A stretch of DNA of 61,681 bases from Lachnospiraceae bacterium (GTDB lineage Bacteria; Bacillota; Clostridia; Lachnospirales; Lachnospiraceae): positions 1-61,681 of the forward strand of contig JAIKZQ010000004.1 in assembly GCA_024682075.1 (NCBI GenBank), read 5' to 3'. The position numbers and the translations under genes are program-made. The notes under the pieces were generated by a model. It did no database searches. It was not told where the DNA came from and was given only the letters and a program-made list of their open reading frames with translations. Positions 34,567 to 43,425 of this stretch are shown here, piece by piece (position 1 is the stretch's first letter; the number at the start of each line of letters is the position of its first letter).

Positions 34567-35699
34567 CAGAAATTCACCGCCACCATGTCTCCGGCTTCAA
34601 GTCCGGAAATTATCTCTGTCCTGTCGTCGCCTTCAAGCCCCACGACAACTTCCTTATATCTTCTGTATCCGTCATCATCCACCACATATACATATGTGAT
34701 GTCTCCGGCCCTGTGAACCGCAGCCGCAGGAACGGAAAGCACATTGTCTCTCCTTCCGAGTTCAAGAACGATATTGCCGCTGGTGCCTTCCGCGATCGAT
34801 ACCGTTGCGGCATCATCTCCTGTCAGTATGAACCTGAGAGACGTTCCGTCATCGGAAAGCTCGGGCACAGCCTCATATTCTCCGCCCTGGGAACCGGAAA
34901 CGCTGATCGTCACCGTCTGACCTTCTTCAAGATAAGAAGCAAGCGAAGGATCCGAGGCATAGAAATACATGTCGTTGGGATCCTTAAGAGTGATGACCGT
35001 TCTGCCTATTACGGTCTGGGAGCCTTCAAGGCCTTCCCTGAGATATTCGACTATGCCGTCCATTCCGGCATAGATATTATGATCGACATTGTTGGCTTCA
35101 AGATTCTGAAGCTTGAGATTGGCGATCAGAATGCTGTCTTCATACCCCTGAAGAGTGAAGTAATACTTATCTTCTATCTCCTGAAGCTTCTTCTCCAGGT
35201 CGTTCCTTGATTCCGGAGACATGGGGTCGCCGTTCATCGCATTATTGAATGTAGCGAGAGTGATTTCATATTCCTTCTGGGCGAGAGTTCTCTCTCTCTG
35301 CAGTTCGATCCTCTGGATCTGATAAAGGATCTCTGCCCTTTCCGCCTCGATGTCGGTATTGGTCTCTATGGAAATGAGAAGCTGGCCTCTTCTGACGGTT
35401 TCGCCTGCCGCAACATAGACCGTGCTGATCTTGGCTCTTTCTATGTCAAAAGAAAGATCCTGGGTAACAGCGGTCCTGTATCTGCAGGAAACATTCATCG
35501 TGGACACGACGTCCGCGTACTCGGCGGGAAGGTTGCCGGCAACCTCGGTGACGCTTTCCTCGTCAAAGAGTATGACCATGTTATCTTCTTCAGCCACTTC
35601 CGAGCAGCCGGAAAACACCGAGACCGAACTTATGCAGAATGCAAAAAAGAGTACGCTAAATAAGCGTGCTCTCTTATTGTTTGAACTCATAAAACTCAT
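34566..35699 (-). CDS. HlyD/MacA-type membrane-fusion adaptor lipoprotein
   Basis: A 377-residue lipoprotein with lipobox FSGC near residue 31. The order is beta-hairpin and lipoyl-like half (AKISTVYVAAGETVRRGQLL), an alpha-helical hairpin (about 115-190, rich in Glu/Leu/Arg), the second lipoyl half (AGMDGIVEYLREGLEGSQTV), a beta-barrel, and the C-terminal VVGLEGDDRTEIISGLEAGDMVAV. It bridges the FtsX-type permease to the cell wall or exterior in Gram-positive homologues. The ATG at 35699 is preferred over the upstream TTG at 35723. It is the first gene of the exporter operon. Confidence 0.88.
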   Translation of the reverse strand: MSFMSSNNKRARLFSVLFFAFCISSVSVFSGCSEVAEEDNMVILFDEESVTEVAGNLPAEYADVVSTMNVSCRYRTAVTQDLSFDIERAKISTVYVAAGETVRRGQLLISIETNTDIEAERAEILYQIQRIELQRERTLAQKEYEITLATFNNAMNGDPMSPESRNDLEKKLQEIEDKYYFTLQGYEDSILIANLKLQNLEANNVDHNIYAGMDGIVEYLREGLEGSQTVIGRTVITLKDPNDMYFYASDPSLASYLEEGQTVTISVSGSQGGEYEAVPELSDDGTSLRFILTGDDAATVSIAEGTSGNIVLELGRRDNVLSVPAAAVHRAGDITYVYVVDDDGYRRYKEVVVGLEGDDRTEIISGLEAGDMVAVNF

Positions 35700-35744
35700 A
35701 CTGCCCCCGGCCTTAACAATCAACTTACCTCAACCCCCGAAGAG

Positions 35745-35773
35745 AGTTTACACATTAAGGTGAGCAGATTCAA
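35745..35773 (-). promoter_or_regulatory. Promoter of the exporter operon
   Basis: On the minus strand TTGAAT (35768-35773) and TAAACT (35745-35750) are 17 bases apart, about 45 bases before the adaptor start codon. Confidence 0.5.
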
Positions 35774-35815
35774 TAGAAAAAGTATTAAAAGCAAATATCG
35801 GGAAAAATAAAGCAA

Positions 35816-38626
35816 TTATTTCTTATCATCCTTTTTCAGTTTCACCAGTTTATATATGAAGATCTCCGTCGGGATGACAACCGCCACGACGCCGAACACT
35901 ATGATCGCGGCTTTCAGCACACCAGCCATGTTTTCACCGCCCGCATCGTTTCCGCTGCCGTAGCCCGTTCCGGAGTTTCCCGCCAGAGCAGGTACATTTC
36001 CGGATGCCGTGGTCGCAACAACCGGAGAAGCATTCTGCCCCGAAGGATCCTGAACCTGTGCAGATCCGGCACTTACCGCAGAACCCGAAGAAGCCGGGAA
36101 CGCTGTGCCTTCGTTCGTACCGGAAAGTCCGTGAAGTCCCGGGATGATGCCCTCAGTATTTCCGGCAACAAATGCCGTGACCCATGCCAGGGGAGCATTC
36201 CAGTTGATGGCACACTCATTGGCGGAATATGCCTCTATATGATCCAGATAGCACTTTGCCGGAGGAATGGTTCCTTTTTTCCATCCCATTCCCCTCACCC
36301 AGGGATCCTGCATTCCGCTGTTCGGCCCGCCGACAAGCACTCCTGCGGGAGCCATGGGAAAGCTGTCATCTATCAGGTTAGCCCAGAAGCGGTGATGAGG
36401 ATACATTGCGCTGTGTGTTCCGTATCCCGTGACATATGAATAATCGTTTGCATTTCTGCCAAGGATATAGTCCATGGCGGATATGGTGGCATTAAGATAG
36501 TCTTCATCGTATGTCTTCAGATATGCGCACGCCAGGACGATCGCATTATCGAGAACAAATGAATTCGAACCCCAGAGATATCCGGAGGAAGAATCCGACG
36601 AAGATAACGTGCTTGAACCATAAGGAAGCCCGTAACCCTGCCTGTTTTCCATGGAGACAAACACCCCTGCCGCCTCCTCAAGAGAAGCCTGCGCCTGTGC
36701 GAGATCCGAAGCGGGAGCGTTGTTCTGTGCAAAAAGCAGCGACAGCGTCCCGAGAGTTGCGGTATGTCCCCAGTCAAAACTGCCGAACGTATCAACGCTC
36801 TCACCGCCTGACAGTTCAGTCAGCACTTTGAGATAAAACGGCGATTTCTTCGCATCATCAAGATATCTGTCCTCACCCGTTGTGATGAACAGCTCGCATG
36901 CAGCCCAGTAGAACTCGTCCTCTGCATTGTCATCACCGTATGCTCCGCCGCCGGGAGTATCTTCCATGGGAGCATACATCTCCGGATGAGCCTGAGCAGC
37001 TTCATATGAGCGCTTTGCGGCCGTGAGGCACTCATCGGCGAAAGCATCATCCATCCCTCGCCACAGTCTCGCACTTTGTGCCGCACACGCAGCCAGATTG
37101 AGTGTCGCTGCCGTGGTGGGAGGATAAAGGACTCTGGGCTGGGGATCATCTGCGGGAGCAACGGCAAGTCCGGTCCACTTCTCATCGGTCACCTTATGAT
37201 AGACCATGCCGTCATATTCACCGCCCGATATCTGCATCCGGAGCATCCATTCCATTTCCCATCTTGCCTCGTCAAGAAGATCGGGATATGTATTGGAATT
37301 CTCAGGGATCAAAAGACATCCGTCCAAAAACGCGCTCTCCATCCCGGTGGCCAGCGCAAGTTCATACATATTCTGAAGGATCCACACGGATATTCCACCG
37401 TTCACGACATATTTGCCGTGATCACCCGCATCATACCATCCGCCGGTCACTTCAGCTGTTCCGGAAGTGCCGGAATACCCCCACACATTCAGCACGCTTG
37501 CGACATCGGAAACATGCCCGGCGCGCCTTGCAAGAGAAGCAGCATCACCTGATGAAATGTACTCGCTCTGTATGTCGATGGCAGATCTGTTCTGATAGAA
37601 ATAATTGAGCGAATCATACAGCATCGATGAATAATCCGCCGATATCCCGATGCTGAACAATCTCGATTCGGCTCCGTCAGGAGCACTGATCAGGTATTCC
37701 CCCTGCTCATCGACTGCGGAAAAATCCAGTATGTGCACGTGATCGCCCGAATCCGGATCATTGCCGAACACGGCCGATTCCCCGTTGTATACGCATTCGT
37801 ACTGTTCCTTATCTCCAGTGCCCGAACCGGACGAAGTGCTGCGGAAAACAGAGAATGACACCGGGTTGACGGAGTCCGACAAAAGGACCGCCGTCTTTTT
37901 CATGCCCGGGATATATCCGATCTGATTAACGAGAATGGCATGCCTTTCAAATGGAGCCTCATGAACATAGTCATGGGAATCATCGGTCTTGTCTACAAGG
38001 GACATGTTGTCAAATTCAATGACCGTACCTGCAGGAAAACAGACTCCCTGAGTATACTGTCCGTCTCCGCCCAGGTGAAATGCCCATTCGGCAACATCTA
38101 TTGATGAGGAAGGCGTGAAATCCAGATCAACAACCTTCCATTCATTTGCATTAATCCAGATCGGATCCCAGGTGGCATCCAGATCATAGCCGTTTGACAT
38201 GTTATGCCAGACTTCCTGGTCACCGGCCAGATTTCCGATCTTCGTGTAATACTTGCCGGCGACAGATGCCCTGATCTCATAATGCACATGATATGTGTGT
38301 CCGGCGACGATCGTCAGCCCCCTGTGGCGGAACTGACAATCCCATCTGTCCTCACCGCCGTTCGAAGCTCCGCCCGGATTCAGGATCGTTATGCGGTAGA
38401 CGCCGTCTTCTATCTCGAAATCCATCCGTCCGGTAGCAGATTCACATATATGCCAGGGAAGTCCCTTTCCGGAATCAAAATCATTTTCGCCAAGCTGCTC
38501 TCCGGCGCTCACATAAAGCGGTGAAGAAAGCACAAGAACAGATGCCGCAACCTGCAAAAACGCGATCGCTGCGGCCAGCACGGCACTCTTTATGCGAACG
38601 GCTCTGAATGCTGATCTTTTCTTCAT
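35816..38626 (-). CDS. GH9 cellulase with CBM4/9-like and Ig-like domains and C-terminal membrane anchor
   Basis: A 936-residue surface endoglucanase. Signal peptide (1-41, cleavage near VSAG), a CBM4/9-like beta-sandwich (about 45-215), the Ig-like CelD_N domain (about 225-325, starting HAILVNQIGYIPGMKK) and the GH9 barrel (about 330-830). GGWYDAGDHGKYV carries the catalytic-base aspartates (399 and 402). GYGTHSAMYPHHRFWA holds the substrate-binding histidines, and SANECAINWNAPLAW the acid glutamate. The C-terminus has a Ser/Gly linker, a membrane helix (about 905-928) and a KLKKDDKK tail. It cuts beta-1,4-glucan at the cell surface. It stands alone, with its own ribosome-binding site GGGGAGA. 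Confidence 0.95.
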   Translation of the reverse strand: MKKRSAFRAVRIKSAVLAAAIAFLQVAASVLVLSSPLYVSAGEQLGENDFDSGKGLPWHICESATGRMDFEIEDGVYRITILNPGGASNGGEDRWDCQFRHRGLTIVAGHTYHVHYEIRASVAGKYYTKIGNLAGDQEVWHNMSNGYDLDATWDPIWINANEWKVVDLDFTPSSSIDVAEWAFHLGGDGQYTQGVCFPAGTVIEFDNMSLVDKTDDSHDYVHEAPFERHAILVNQIGYIPGMKKTAVLLSDSVNPVSFSVFRSTSSGSGTGDKEQYECVYNGESAVFGNDPDSGDHVHILDFSAVDEQGEYLISAPDGAESRLFSIGISADYSSMLYDSLNYFYQNRSAIDIQSEYISSGDAASLARRAGHVSDVASVLNVWGYSGTSGTAEVTGGWYDAGDHGKYVVNGGISVWILQNMYELALATGMESAFLDGCLLIPENSNTYPDLLDEARWEMEWMLRMQISGGEYDGMVYHKVTDEKWTGLAVAPADDPQPRVLYPPTTAATLNLAACAAQSARLWRGMDDAFADECLTAAKRSYEAAQAHPEMYAPMEDTPGGGAYGDDNAEDEFYWAACELFITTGEDRYLDDAKKSPFYLKVLTELSGGESVDTFGSFDWGHTATLGTLSLLFAQNNAPASDLAQAQASLEEAAGVFVSMENRQGYGLPYGSSTLSSSDSSSGYLWGSNSFVLDNAIVLACAYLKTYDEDYLNATISAMDYILGRNANDYSYVTGYGTHSAMYPHHRFWANLIDDSFPMAPAGVLVGGPNSGMQDPWVRGMGWKKGTIPPAKCYLDHIEAYSANECAINWNAPLAWVTAFVAGNTEGIIPGLHGLSGTNEGTAFPASSGSAVSAGSAQVQDPSGQNASPVVATTASGNVPALAGNSGTGYGSGNDAGGENMAGVLKAAIIVFGVVAVVIPTEIFIYKLVKLKKDDKK

Positions 38627-38671
38627 TTCAAGGTCTCCCCAAAGAATTTTCCATAATATGAAATATTACCA

Positions 38672-38703
38672 TAAAACAGCACGGATAGGGCTTCCCCTAT
38701 CCG
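38672..38703 (-). terminator. Intrinsic terminator after mcrC
   Basis: CGGATAGG and CCTATCCG pair around a 6-base loop; on the minus strand the hairpin is followed by TGCTGTTTTA. It lies 21 bases after the truncated mcrC stop codon. Confidence 0.75.
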
Positions 38704-38724
38704 CAGCTGATCATGTATGTGGTT

Positions 38725-39177
38725 TTAAAGAAGTTCATTGGCGGCAAAACGGCACGCTTCCACCATCGGCTTGTATGCAGGTCCGTTCTTTCCGTAATTG
38801 ATCCTCCAGCTCATCCTGCGAAGACTGATGTCATCAACCGTGGAAAAGAATATCATGAGTTCCTGCAGGCGCTTTCTGTTTTCATCGGAAATATCCGGAC
38901 AGGAGATCAGAAGCTTTGATCCTGCCTTGACTATCCTGTTCAGAGGACAGTTCTCGGTATACTCCTCGTAGATGCAGACCATGCGTCTTTTGTATACCGT
39001 CCTGTCGCGCAGGGAAGCAGACACATCCATCCTTCCCCTGATCGCGCTCTCGACATCAACGCCCTGAACGTAATCTTTGACCAGTCCGCGCTTGACCTGA
39101 AGTGTCAGTCCGTCGACCAGTATTTTTGCACATTCATCAAGTGTCATGCTATCGAATTCCTCAATTTTGCTGTCCAT
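38725..39177 (-). CDS. McrC-like protein lacking the nuclease domain
   Basis: A 150-residue protein matching only the middle of the McrC family found in Lachnospiraceae: GLTLQVKRGLVKDYV, IRGRMDVSASLRDRTV, the CIYEEYTENCPLNRIVKAG block and INYGKNGPAYKPM. The N-terminal strand normally before this and, more importantly, the C-terminal PD-(D/E)xK endonuclease domain are absent; typical McrC is 330-450 residues. A stop codon and terminator follow directly, and the bases beyond do not encode a displaced remainder. It overlaps the mcrB-like 3' end by 34 bases. It may still activate McrB GTPase, or be decaying. Confidence 0.75.
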   Translation of the reverse strand: MDSKIEEFDSMTLDECAKILVDGLTLQVKRGLVKDYVQGVDVESAIRGRMDVSASLRDRTVYKRRMVCIYEEYTENCPLNRIVKAGSKLLISCPDISDENRKRLQELMIFFSTVDDISLRRMSWRINYGKNGPAYKPMVEACRFAANELL

Positions 39178-41303
39178 TCGGCAACCATTTCGGGTGAATC
39201 AAACCAGTACTCCTGAAGCAGAGGCACCATCTCATACTCAACTATGTTGCTGAGTATCTCATCATCGGCGGACTTAAGATTTGAGAAATAGCTGTGTCCG
39301 ACGCAGAAGCCTGCTCCGAGAGCTGCATCATCGGTTATGGCCTTATTCAGTTCCTTGACGCAGCTTATGAGACTTTCGAACTTGGGAGCACCGAAGGATC
39401 TCATGTAATTAATGAATCCGTCAGATTCAAATCCGGGCTGCATGTCAAAGAATACAAATCTTCTTCTGAGTGCGTAGTCGATCATCGCAATGCTTCGGTC
39501 AGCGGTGTTCATGAGGCCGATGATGTAGATATTTCTCGGCACGTTGAATTTCTCTCCCGAATAAAGAAGCGAAAGCTCATTTCCTCTCTTGTCGGGCTCA
39601 ATCAGCATGAAGAGCTCACCGAAGATACGGGATACGTTACCACGGTTGATCTCATCGATGATGAAGAAGTACTTATTATCAGGATCTTCCTGTGCCTTGC
39701 GGCAGAATTTATAGAATGCACCGCGCTTGATGTCGAAGCCCATTCCTTTTTCGGAAGGTCTGAAGCCCTCGATGAAGTCCTCGTAGTTGTAGCTCTGGTG
39801 GAACTGGATCATCTCAACCCTGTCGGGATCCTTCTCACCGAGTATTGAATATGCAAGTCTCTTTGCGGTGAAAGTCTTACCTACACCGGGAGCGCCTTCG
39901 ATGATGATGTTCATCTTGTTCTGAACAAGTCTGACAAGCCTGTCATATCCTTCAGGCTGCATGTAGACATCCCTAAGGAATTCCTCTTTTCCGAAGGGAG
40001 GATAGTTCAGCATCGCACCGTCTTCATTTCCCTCTTTTTCAAATCCGAAAAGGGCATTCAGCCTGTCGACATAGTCGGTATAAGGAGAAATGTCTGCAAG
40101 CACCTTTACCGCGGACTGAAGAGGCACATCCCATGATCCCTGCTGTCCCCAGTTGACAAGCCTGAAATGCTTGTAATCGTCATCGGGTGAATCATCGAAG
40201 ATATAATCGGAAGTAACGACACCTCTTCCGAGGATGGTATTGTCACCCTTTCTTACGAAAATGACATCTCCGGGCTTGATGCCGTTAACAAACTGCCATG
40301 CGGAATAGGAAGAGAACTTGAAGGGCTTGGTCGGATCAATCTTGGCCATCATAGCCCTTCTTAATTCTTCCTGCGAATCATACTGTCTGAGGTCACCGGT
40401 AGCACCCCATCTGATCGCCATGATTCCTTTTTTATAGAAAGTATCCCATCTCTCGGAGAACTGTCCCGGAGCATAGAGCCAGTATTTAACCGTCTGGACA
40501 TCATCATCTGGAAGACCGGTTCCCTTTGAATACTTCTGGCCGACACGGCTCATTCTGCTCTGGTCTTCGGATGCTTCCCATGCCTTGTAAACGAGTTCGG
40601 GAATGCTTCCGAAAGGAACCCTGCCGGAATGGATAAGAGCATAGACCCTGTCAAGGATCTCAAAATAGCTTGCCGAAGGGATGTCATCAACGATCTCGGG
40701 GAACTGGGCTGCTTCCTCGGGAGGAATGATGCCTGACTTAAGCAGATACCAGATGATCGAATAATCTATGGGAAGGAAAATAGTGGGTGCGATCCAGTAG
40801 AGACCCTTGGTGATCTTAATGTTACCGTTACCCTTTACCTTAAGACAGATATCGAAATACTCGCCGAGAGCCTGACGATTCATGGGATTGGGTGCGGCTG
40901 CGTAATTCATTGCGCGCTCGAACAGAGTCCAGAGACGGTCTATGTCGTTCATGTCTCTCTGGTCATTGAATCTGTAGAAAGTGGTATCCAGTTCGTTGAG
41001 GACCGGAATGGAATCGAAACATGTAGGGATCTCGGCACCGACACCGATGTTGACGGCAAGACCGCTCATGATCTTGATCCTCTGGTCGTCGGGCATCTTA
41101 AGTCTGTTGAACAGACCGAATACCGTGAAAGGATCAAGGTCGAAGAGTTCGTTATAAAGTTCAAGGATGGGCATGGCGATATTGGCCTTGGCATAAGTCT
41201 TCTTAAGCCTTTCTACCAGCTCCCTCCTGTCATTTTTGTATCTGCCGATCGAATTCGCAAACTCCCTGTAATAGTTGATCCAGTCAAAATTCATCTGTCC
41301 CAT
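39144..41303 (-). CDS. EVE-domain McrB-type AAA+ GTPase
   Basis: A 719-residue protein of the type IV McrBC restriction group. Residues 1-245 form a helical region I cannot assign further. Residues about 270-415 look like an EVE domain (KYWLYAPGQFSERW..., GIMAIRWG, KPGDVIFVRKGD), which reads modified bases in DNA. The AAA+ domain (about 450-700) has Walker A GAPGVGKT, Walker B FFIIDEINRGNVSRIFGE and the McrB-specific MNTADRS motif. Start ATG follows GGGGAGG. Paired with a nuclease-less McrC, it may block rather than cut modified foreign DNA. Confidence 0.88.
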   Translation of the reverse strand: MGQMNFDWINYYREFANSIGRYKNDRRELVERLKKTYAKANIAMPILELYNELFDLDPFTVFGLFNRLKMPDDQRIKIMSGLAVNIGVGAEIPTCFDSIPVLNELDTTFYRFNDQRDMNDIDRLWTLFERAMNYAAAPNPMNRQALGEYFDICLKVKGNGNIKITKGLYWIAPTIFLPIDYSIIWYLLKSGIIPPEEAAQFPEIVDDIPSASYFEILDRVYALIHSGRVPFGSIPELVYKAWEASEDQSRMSRVGQKYSKGTGLPDDDVQTVKYWLYAPGQFSERWDTFYKKGIMAIRWGATGDLRQYDSQEELRRAMMAKIDPTKPFKFSSYSAWQFVNGIKPGDVIFVRKGDNTILGRGVVTSDYIFDDSPDDDYKHFRLVNWGQQGSWDVPLQSAVKVLADISPYTDYVDRLNALFGFEKEGNEDGAMLNYPPFGKEEFLRDVYMQPEGYDRLVRLVQNKMNIIIEGAPGVGKTFTAKRLAYSILGEKDPDRVEMIQFHQSYNYEDFIEGFRPSEKGMGFDIKRGAFYKFCRKAQEDPDNKYFFIIDEINRGNVSRIFGELFMLIEPDKRGNELSLLYSGEKFNVPRNIYIIGLMNTADRSIAMIDYALRRRFVFFDMQPGFESDGFINYMRSFGAPKFESLISCVKELNKAITDDAALGAGFCVGHSYFSNLKSADDEILSNIVEYEMVPLLQEYWFDSPEMVAEWTAKLRNSIA

Positions 41304-41455
41304 AAAAAAAGCCTCCCCATGAAATTATGCTGCAGGCACTGCCATCACTGATTTTGCGAAAAAGACGCGCCCGCTTTCGAACTATAATAGTATATCATTA
41401 TGTGGAAGATTTTCCCATAATAAAAAGAGTTATTCACATAAGATTTATGCACAAT

Positions 41456-42310
41456 TTACAAAATAACCCGGTCAGGACCGACACCCTTTACCCCCGGCCT
41501 GCATGTGAAAAGACATCCGTCAAATTCTCCCGAAAGCCCGTCGCCGGAAGTCGTTATGAAAAGCGTTCCAAGGTCTTCACCGCCAAAGCAGCATGAAGTC
41601 ACGTGTTCGGCAGGCACATCTATGACGTCCAGCAGTTCTCCGGTTCTTCCGCTCCTGTGTTCCACTCTTCTTCCGCCCCAGTATGCTACCCAGAGGTCAT
41701 CTTCCGAATCTATGCACAGTCCGTCGGTCACTCCGTTTTCGGCCCCGAACAGTTCCCTGCATCCCGAGATCTCACCGGTCTCAGGATCATGATCATAGGC
41801 AAAAACGGCATATTTAAGTGAATCCGAGAAAAAGAATGTCTTCCTGTTGCTGCTCCAGGCAAGTCCGTTAGATATCTTAGTATCTGCCTGCCTGATCACA
41901 GGCCTGCCTTTTTCCAGCATGTACAGATTGCCCTCGGCAGGATGATCATCCGAAACCGAGGATCCGAACCACAGCCTTCCCGCAGGATCAGCCTTGGCAT
42001 CATTGCACCTGAGATAAGGCTTGAAAAGACCTTTCAGATTCAGGACGAGCTCAGCCTTGCCACTTTCATACAGATACAATCCATCCGTGGCACACAGGAC
42101 AAATCCATCCGAATCCTTCACCGGTACAGCGGCTCCGATCTGCTGTCCCAGATCAAAGGATGTCCTTTCGCCCGAAGCATTCATCTGCCACATCTTTCCC
42201 GCAGTGATATCCACCCACGACAGCCTTCCCGAACCGGGATCGTAGCAGGGGCCCTCTCCGAGTCCGTACTTTTCATTTCCGAATAATTCAGCCTTATATA
42301 TCATGTGCAC
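41456..42310 (-). CDS. SMP-30/gluconolactonase-like beta-propeller hydrolase
   Basis: A 284-residue SMP-30/LRE-type protein. It begins with the usual GEGPCYDPGSGRLSWVDI motif (metal-binding glutamate) and has NDAKADPAGRLWFGS and NGLAWSSNRKTFFFSDS (metal-binding asparagines and aspartate) and ENGVTDGLCIDSEDDLWVAYWGG. Such enzymes hydrolyse aldonolactones to sugar acids with one divalent metal. It is probably cytoplasmic. The MBL-fold hydrolase gene lies 53 bases upstream on the same strand, so the two may be co-transcribed. Confidence 0.9.
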   Translation of the reverse strand: MHMIYKAELFGNEKYGLGEGPCYDPGSGRLSWVDITAGKMWQMNASGERTSFDLGQQIGAAVPVKDSDGFVLCATDGLYLYESGKAELVLNLKGLFKPYLRCNDAKADPAGRLWFGSSVSDDHPAEGNLYMLEKGRPVIRQADTKISNGLAWSSNRKTFFFSDSLKYAVFAYDHDPETGEISGCRELFGAENGVTDGLCIDSEDDLWVAYWGGRRVEHRSGRTGELLDVIDVPAEHVTSCCFGGEDLGTLFITTSGDGLSGEFDGCLFTCRPGVKGVGPDRVIL

Positions 42311-42363
42311 CTCTTTTCCTCATGCCGTGCATCTGACGATTCCCGCGTAAAGTCCCTCAGCAC

Positions 42364-43206
42364 TCATATCAAGATCTCTTCACCCGAATGAACATACTCA
42401 AGCTTATCTCCCATGATCTCCTTCATGATCTCATACGCTTCGATGCCGGTACAGTGACAGGTTACGAATCCGGTGGGATACTCTTTCAGTTTATGTGCGA
42501 TCTCCTTTATCTCCCCGAGCTGTCTGTCCGAATACGGTGTTTTCTTCATAAGATGAAAACCGCTTATTACCACATCGGGAGCAGATCCGTATTTTTCAGT
42601 ATATGCATCCATGATATTCGGAATGCCCTTGTGCGCGCAGCCTGAGATCAGAACATTTTTACCGCCCTCATGGATCACAAGATAATGCTCATGCCTGAAA
42701 TCATCCCGTTCAAAGTGCTCTCCTGTTTTCAAAAGAAGACGTCTGTTGGTAAAAGGGATCTCATATTTTTCTTCCTTTACCGTAAAAAGTTCAAGCTCAT
42801 CATCTATCACGAGATCTCCGTCAACAAGCATCACCTGCTCAAGATCGCATATGCGCTTGTCTATGCCGATGTATCTGTATCTGCCACCGGCCGCATCTTC
42901 CCCGTCATCCGCGTAATAATCCATCACTGCGGTTTTCTGCATATATATATCTGCTCGCGGGTTGATCTGCGAAAAAGCAAGTATCCCACCGGAGTGATCA
43001 TAATGACCGTGGCTTAGTATCACAGTATCGATACCGCCAAGATCTATTCCGAGTTTTCCGGCGTTTTCAATGCTCTCTTCCGAAGGACCAAGATCGATCA
43101 GCATCCGGTGTTTAGCCGTTTCCGCGTAAAAAGACAGACCGTGTGCAAAGGCACAGCCGCTCCTGCCCACGGTATTTTCAATGACATTGATTATCTTCAT
43201 CTGCAT
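42364..43206 (-). CDS. MBL-fold metallo-hydrolase
   Basis: A 280-residue metallo-beta-lactamase-fold protein of the group annotated near 7,8-dihydropterin-6-yl-methyl-phosphate synthase. It has LSHGHYDHSGGI (zinc-binding HxHxDH), SGCAHKGIPNIMD with a further zinc histidine, and VTCHCTG. A Ser/Gly motif at residues 15-25 (GRSGCAFAHGLSFYAE) is typical of the group. The substrate is unknown. It diverges from the HD-GYP receptor gene across a 219-base gap containing a GC-rich hairpin (43277-43297). Confidence 0.88.
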   Translation of the reverse strand: MQMKIINVIENTVGRSGCAFAHGLSFYAETAKHRMLIDLGPSEESIENAGKLGIDLGGIDTVILSHGHYDHSGGILAFSQINPRADIYMQKTAVMDYYADDGEDAAGGRYRYIGIDKRICDLEQVMLVDGDLVIDDELELFTVKEEKYEIPFTNRRLLLKTGEHFERDDFRHEHYLVIHEGGKNVLISGCAHKGIPNIMDAYTEKYGSAPDVVISGFHLMKKTPYSDRQLGEIKEIAHKLKEYPTGFVTCHCTGIEAYEIMKEIMGDKLEYVHSGEEILI

Positions 43207-43276
43207 TCCTTCCGACAGTGCTATCCGTTAGTTGCATATTGATAATACTTGAAAAAAACAAAATCTGCCACTATGT

Positions 43277-43297
43277 CCGGCCTCACATCCCGGCCGG
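43277..43297. repeat. GC-rich inverted repeat in the divergent MBL/HD-GYP intergenic region
   Basis: CCGGCC and GGCCGG are separated by nine bases. It lies between two divergent genes, upstream of the plus-strand promoter, and could be an operator. No T-run follows on either strand, so a terminator role is unlikely. Confidence 0.4.
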
Positions 43298-43329
43298 CAT
43301 CATGCTCTGATCAAGCATTCATTAGTGAT

Positions 43330-43358
43330 TTAACATGAATAATTCTTTGTGCTATAAT
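43330..43358 (+). promoter_or_regulatory. Strong sigma-A-type promoter for the HD-GYP receptor operon
   Basis: TTAACA at 43330-43335 and a perfect TATAAT at 43353-43358 are 17 bases apart, 68 bases before the start codon. Confidence 0.75.
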
Positions 43359-43425
43359 CGACAAAATGCATTAATTAGGAAATAATGTATTTTATCCTTC
43401 ATGAGCGGGGAGGAATCACGATCAA

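Noticed and set aside
38626..38724. Frameshifted nuclease part of McrC beyond the stop codon
   Set aside because: The bases past the stop hold a terminator and an intergenic gap; no McrC C-terminal motif is present in any frame.
43207..43425. c-di-GMP riboswitch upstream of the HD-GYP gene
   Set aside because: The gap holds a promoter and a GC-rich dyad, but no GEMM-type conserved core was seen and the distance from promoter to start is too short.
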